A stretch of 64,000 nt of DNA. Origin: Paractinoplanes aksuensis. GTDB lineage: Bacteria; Actinomycetota; Actinomycetes; Mycobacteriales; Micromonosporaceae. The translations under genes were made by a program, and so were the position numbers. The stretch is taken from positions 186,001 to 250,000 of the forward strand of contig NZ_JAMYJR010000002.1 of the NCBI RefSeq assembly GCF_024137025.1, read 5' to 3'. The first letter of the stretch is position 1, and every line of letters starts with the position of its first letter. The notes beneath the pieces were generated by a model. That model was not told where the DNA came from, did not search any database, and saw only the letters and a list, made by a program, of their open reading frames with translations. Of the stretch, positions 62,278 through 64,000 are shown piece after piece.

Positions 62278-63822
62278 GTGACGGTGTCGCCATTGACAGA
62301 ATCCTCGCCTTCCATGCTCCACGGAAGCCGGTCGATCGGCCACTTCCCGACACCTCCCTTCGTCGCTCCGCCGGGCGCACCGGCGTCCTGCCAGGGCCGT
62401 CACCGTGCGTCAACATGGTTCGAGTGGCGCAGGTCCGACGGCGGTGACCCCGCAGAGCTTGTCGCCGACTTCCTCGCCGGCAACGGACTGCGCGTGCGAA
62501 ACATTGGCCGAACGGTTACCCACGTTCGCCCGATCGGCGCTGGCTCGATCTGCGGAGCGGCACTCTACGTGTCCGCCGACACCGGTTCCGTAATGGCCGG
62601 CGGCCCCCTTGCCGCCTCATCCCCGACCCCGGCGATCCCCGACGTCTACGCAGTCATCTACGAACATCTCCCCTCCGATAGTGCGCCCCCGTCGCAACCG
62701 GTCACCCCCTGGTGGCAGCGGGGTGAGGCCTCACCCGGCATGGCCGGCGCCGCAGCCGACGGGGACGCCTCCGAGCAGGACCCTTCATCGCCCCCACCCG
62801 ACGCGACACCAGCCCGGCGTCAGTCGCCGGATCGGGCTCCCGGACACCCCGACCCGTCGGCCGCGGACGTCTCCGGTTCCGCCGGCTCCTGCACTGCGCG
62901 GGACGGCACGACCGGGCCGGATGGTTCGGGCTCGTCGAGGGCCTGGGTGGCAGAGGGCGGCTCTGCGCCGGGCTGCTCTGCGCCGGGCAATGAGGCGTGG
63001 GCGTTGGGGGAGTGGACGCCGAGCTGGACGCCCGCGGAGCACGCGGCTGCGGTGTCGCGGGTGCGGGAGGCCATCGGGCGCGGTGACGTGTACCAGGTCA
63101 ACGTCGTGGGACACACCAGCGCGCCGTACACGGGTGATCCGGTCCCGGCCCTGCACCGGGTGGCCACGCTGCCCGGGGCGCGCTACGGCGGCGTGCTGGT
63201 GGGCGACGGGTGGGCGCTGGCCACCGCGTCACCCGAGACGCTGGTCGAGGTGCGCGACGGCCGGGTCGTCACGCGGCCGATCAAGGGCACCCGGCCCGCC
63301 ACCGCCGAGGGCCGCCGTGAGCTGCTCGCCTCGACCAAGGAGCGCTCGGAGCACGTCATGATCGTCGACCTGTCCCGCAACGACCTGGCCCGGCTGCCCG
63401 GGGTGGGCCCGGTCGAGGTCGAGGAGCTGTTCGCCGTACGCCAGTGGTCCGGTCTGTGGCAGGCCGAGTCGGTCGTGTCGGCCCCGATCACCGGCGAGCT
63501 CGACCTGGCGTCGCTGCTGCGCACCCTGGTGCCCGGCGGCTCGGTCACCGGCGCGCCGAAGATCGCCGCGCTGGCCGAGATCGCCCGCCTCGAACCGGTC
63601 GGCCGCGGCGTGAGCATGGCCGCCGTCGGCTGGATCGGCCCCGACCACGTCGACCTGGGCCTGACCATCCGCACCGTCGCCGTCGACGGCACCCACGTGC
63701 ACGCCTGGGCCGGCGGCGGCATCGTCTGGGACAGCGACCCCGAAGCCGAGGTCGCCGAGGCCGCCGCCAAACTGGCCCCGATCAAAGCCGCGCTGGCCGG
63801 CCCACCCGCTCCCACCACCTGA
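62278..63822 (+). CDS. pabB: Aminodeoxychorismate synthase component I (chorismate-binding)
   Basis: About 514 aa from GTG 62278; the exact start is uncertain. The C-terminal chorismate-binding fold is clear: AVSRVREAIGRGDVYQVNVV, RPIKGTRPAT, SERSEHVMIVDLSRNDLARL-type core (KERSEHVMIVDLSRNDL), PGGSVTGAPKIAALAEI and AWAGGGIVWDSDPEAEV. This is a PabB/ADC synthase with a short N-terminal half. A ~90-residue low-complexity, Pro/Ser/Asp-rich insert at ~150-240 separates the two halves and is not typical of the family. It makes 4-amino-4-deoxychorismate for folate, or for a specialised metabolite. Confidence 0.85.
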   Translation: MTVSPLTESSPSMLHGSRSIGHFPTPPFVAPPGAPASCQGRHRASTWFEWRRSDGGDPAELVADFLAGNGLRVRNIGRTVTHVRPIGAGSICGAALYVSADTGSVMAGGPLAASSPTPAIPDVYAVIYEHLPSDSAPPSQPVTPWWQRGEASPGMAGAAADGDASEQDPSSPPPDATPARRQSPDRAPGHPDPSAADVSGSAGSCTARDGTTGPDGSGSSRAWVAEGGSAPGCSAPGNEAWALGEWTPSWTPAEHAAAVSRVREAIGRGDVYQVNVVGHTSAPYTGDPVPALHRVATLPGARYGGVLVGDGWALATASPETLVEVRDGRVVTRPIKGTRPATAEGRRELLASTKERSEHVMIVDLSRNDLARLPGVGPVEVEELFAVRQWSGLWQAESVVSAPITGELDLASLLRTLVPGGSVTGAPKIAALAEIARLEPVGRGVSMAAVGWIGPDHVDLGLTIRTVAVDGTHVHAWAGGGIVWDSDPEAEVAEAAAKLAPIKAALAGPPAPTT

Positions 63823-64000
63823 CCACCACCGCCGACGCCCGTGCCGGACGTCGCGCCAAGCCCGCGGCCGCCACGGAACCGGCCGGCGCACCAGCGCCTC
63901 GACGCCCGCTGCCAGTTCGCTGTGCCGACCCCGACCACGCCGGGCGCGCATCAGTCCCTCGTTGGCGTGCGAGCCCGCGCGGTTGGTGGACGGCCGCTTT

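Noticed and set aside
63823..64000. Possible gene start at the right edge
   Set aside because: Frames are open on both strands but none shows a start with binding site or a recognisable protein. Nothing can be supported in the last ~180 bp.

Overview
The window is very GC-rich throughout, with strong codon bias, many GTG starts, ATGA/GTGA gene junctions and several probable leaderless promoters. It also carries the conserved actinobacterial block pgsA - DUF881 - small basic protein - DUF881 - gcvH - garA (FHA) - merR - bifunctional nuclease - merR, which is also found around Rv1822-Rv1830 of Mycobacterium. Together with an FxSxx-COOH peptide system, this points to a filamentous actinomycete, most likely Micromonosporaceae (Actinoplanes/Micromonospora-like). 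The window looks chromosomal. No rRNA, tRNA, CRISPR array, intact insertion sequence or prophage was recognised.

Region by region. 0-5 kb: an acyl-CoA dehydrogenase start (cut by the window edge) diverges from a TetR gene with a clear operator. Next is a tightly overlapping operon of a cytoplasmic subtilisin-like protease, an ECF-like sigma factor, a small unknown protein and a TPR-CHAT (caspase-like) protein. The TPR-CHAT gene is broken. 5-16 kb: a sialidase-like protein, a possible ADP-ribosyltransferase/SUKH fusion, a large Hsp70-TIR-FHA-membrane fusion, a flavin monooxygenase, a chemoreceptor, an N-formylglutamate amidohydrolase, a MOSC protein, a duplicated zinc peptidase and an ABC-F ATPase. 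15.9-18.0 kb: a low-GC, repeat-rich accessory patch flanked by inverted clusters of one 60-70-bp repeat family. 18-26 kb: metabolic enzymes (PhzF-like, aldo/keto reductase with TetR and a perfect operator, SDR, uridine kinase) and an AAA/VWA pair followed by a WYL regulator.

26.6-32.6 kb is the conserved phospholipid/DUF881/GcvH/GarA block. At 33.7-41.9 kb lies a complete FxSxx-COOH system: a 56-aa precursor ending F-S-S-G-I, a radical SAM/SPASM-HExxH fusion maturase, two TIR-like FxsC proteins, and a 1289-aa MinD-like/STAND/TPR protein. 42-50 kb: a MarR-MATE efflux pair with an operator embedded in the promoter, a 93-bp inverted-repeat element sitting on the MATE stop codon, HIT and GNAT proteins, a broken AraC regulator, hydrolases and a large membrane protein with a serine-hydrolase motif. 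50-58.8 kb: a KdpDE-like two-component pair coupled to a DUF3516 helicase, a lone AbiEii-type nucleotidyltransferase, and an operon of an aldo/keto reductase with two RlaP-like nucleotidyltransferases. 58.8-63.8 kb: a glycine riboswitch controlling gcvP, a DUF5999 protein and aminodeoxychorismate synthase component I.

Three loci look like conflict or regulated-response systems: the protease/sigma/TPR-CHAT operon, the Hsp70-TIR-FHA protein and the FxSxx-COOH cluster. Of these, the first most resembles an unrecognised signalling system, because TPR-CHAT protease, sigma factor and small protein occur together in type III-E CRISPR (Csx29/CASP-sigma/Csx30), and here there is no CRISPR. At least three genes carry frameshifts, and three of the sites can be explained by loss of one G in a G-run before CC. 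Sequencing error should therefore be excluded before those genes are called dead.
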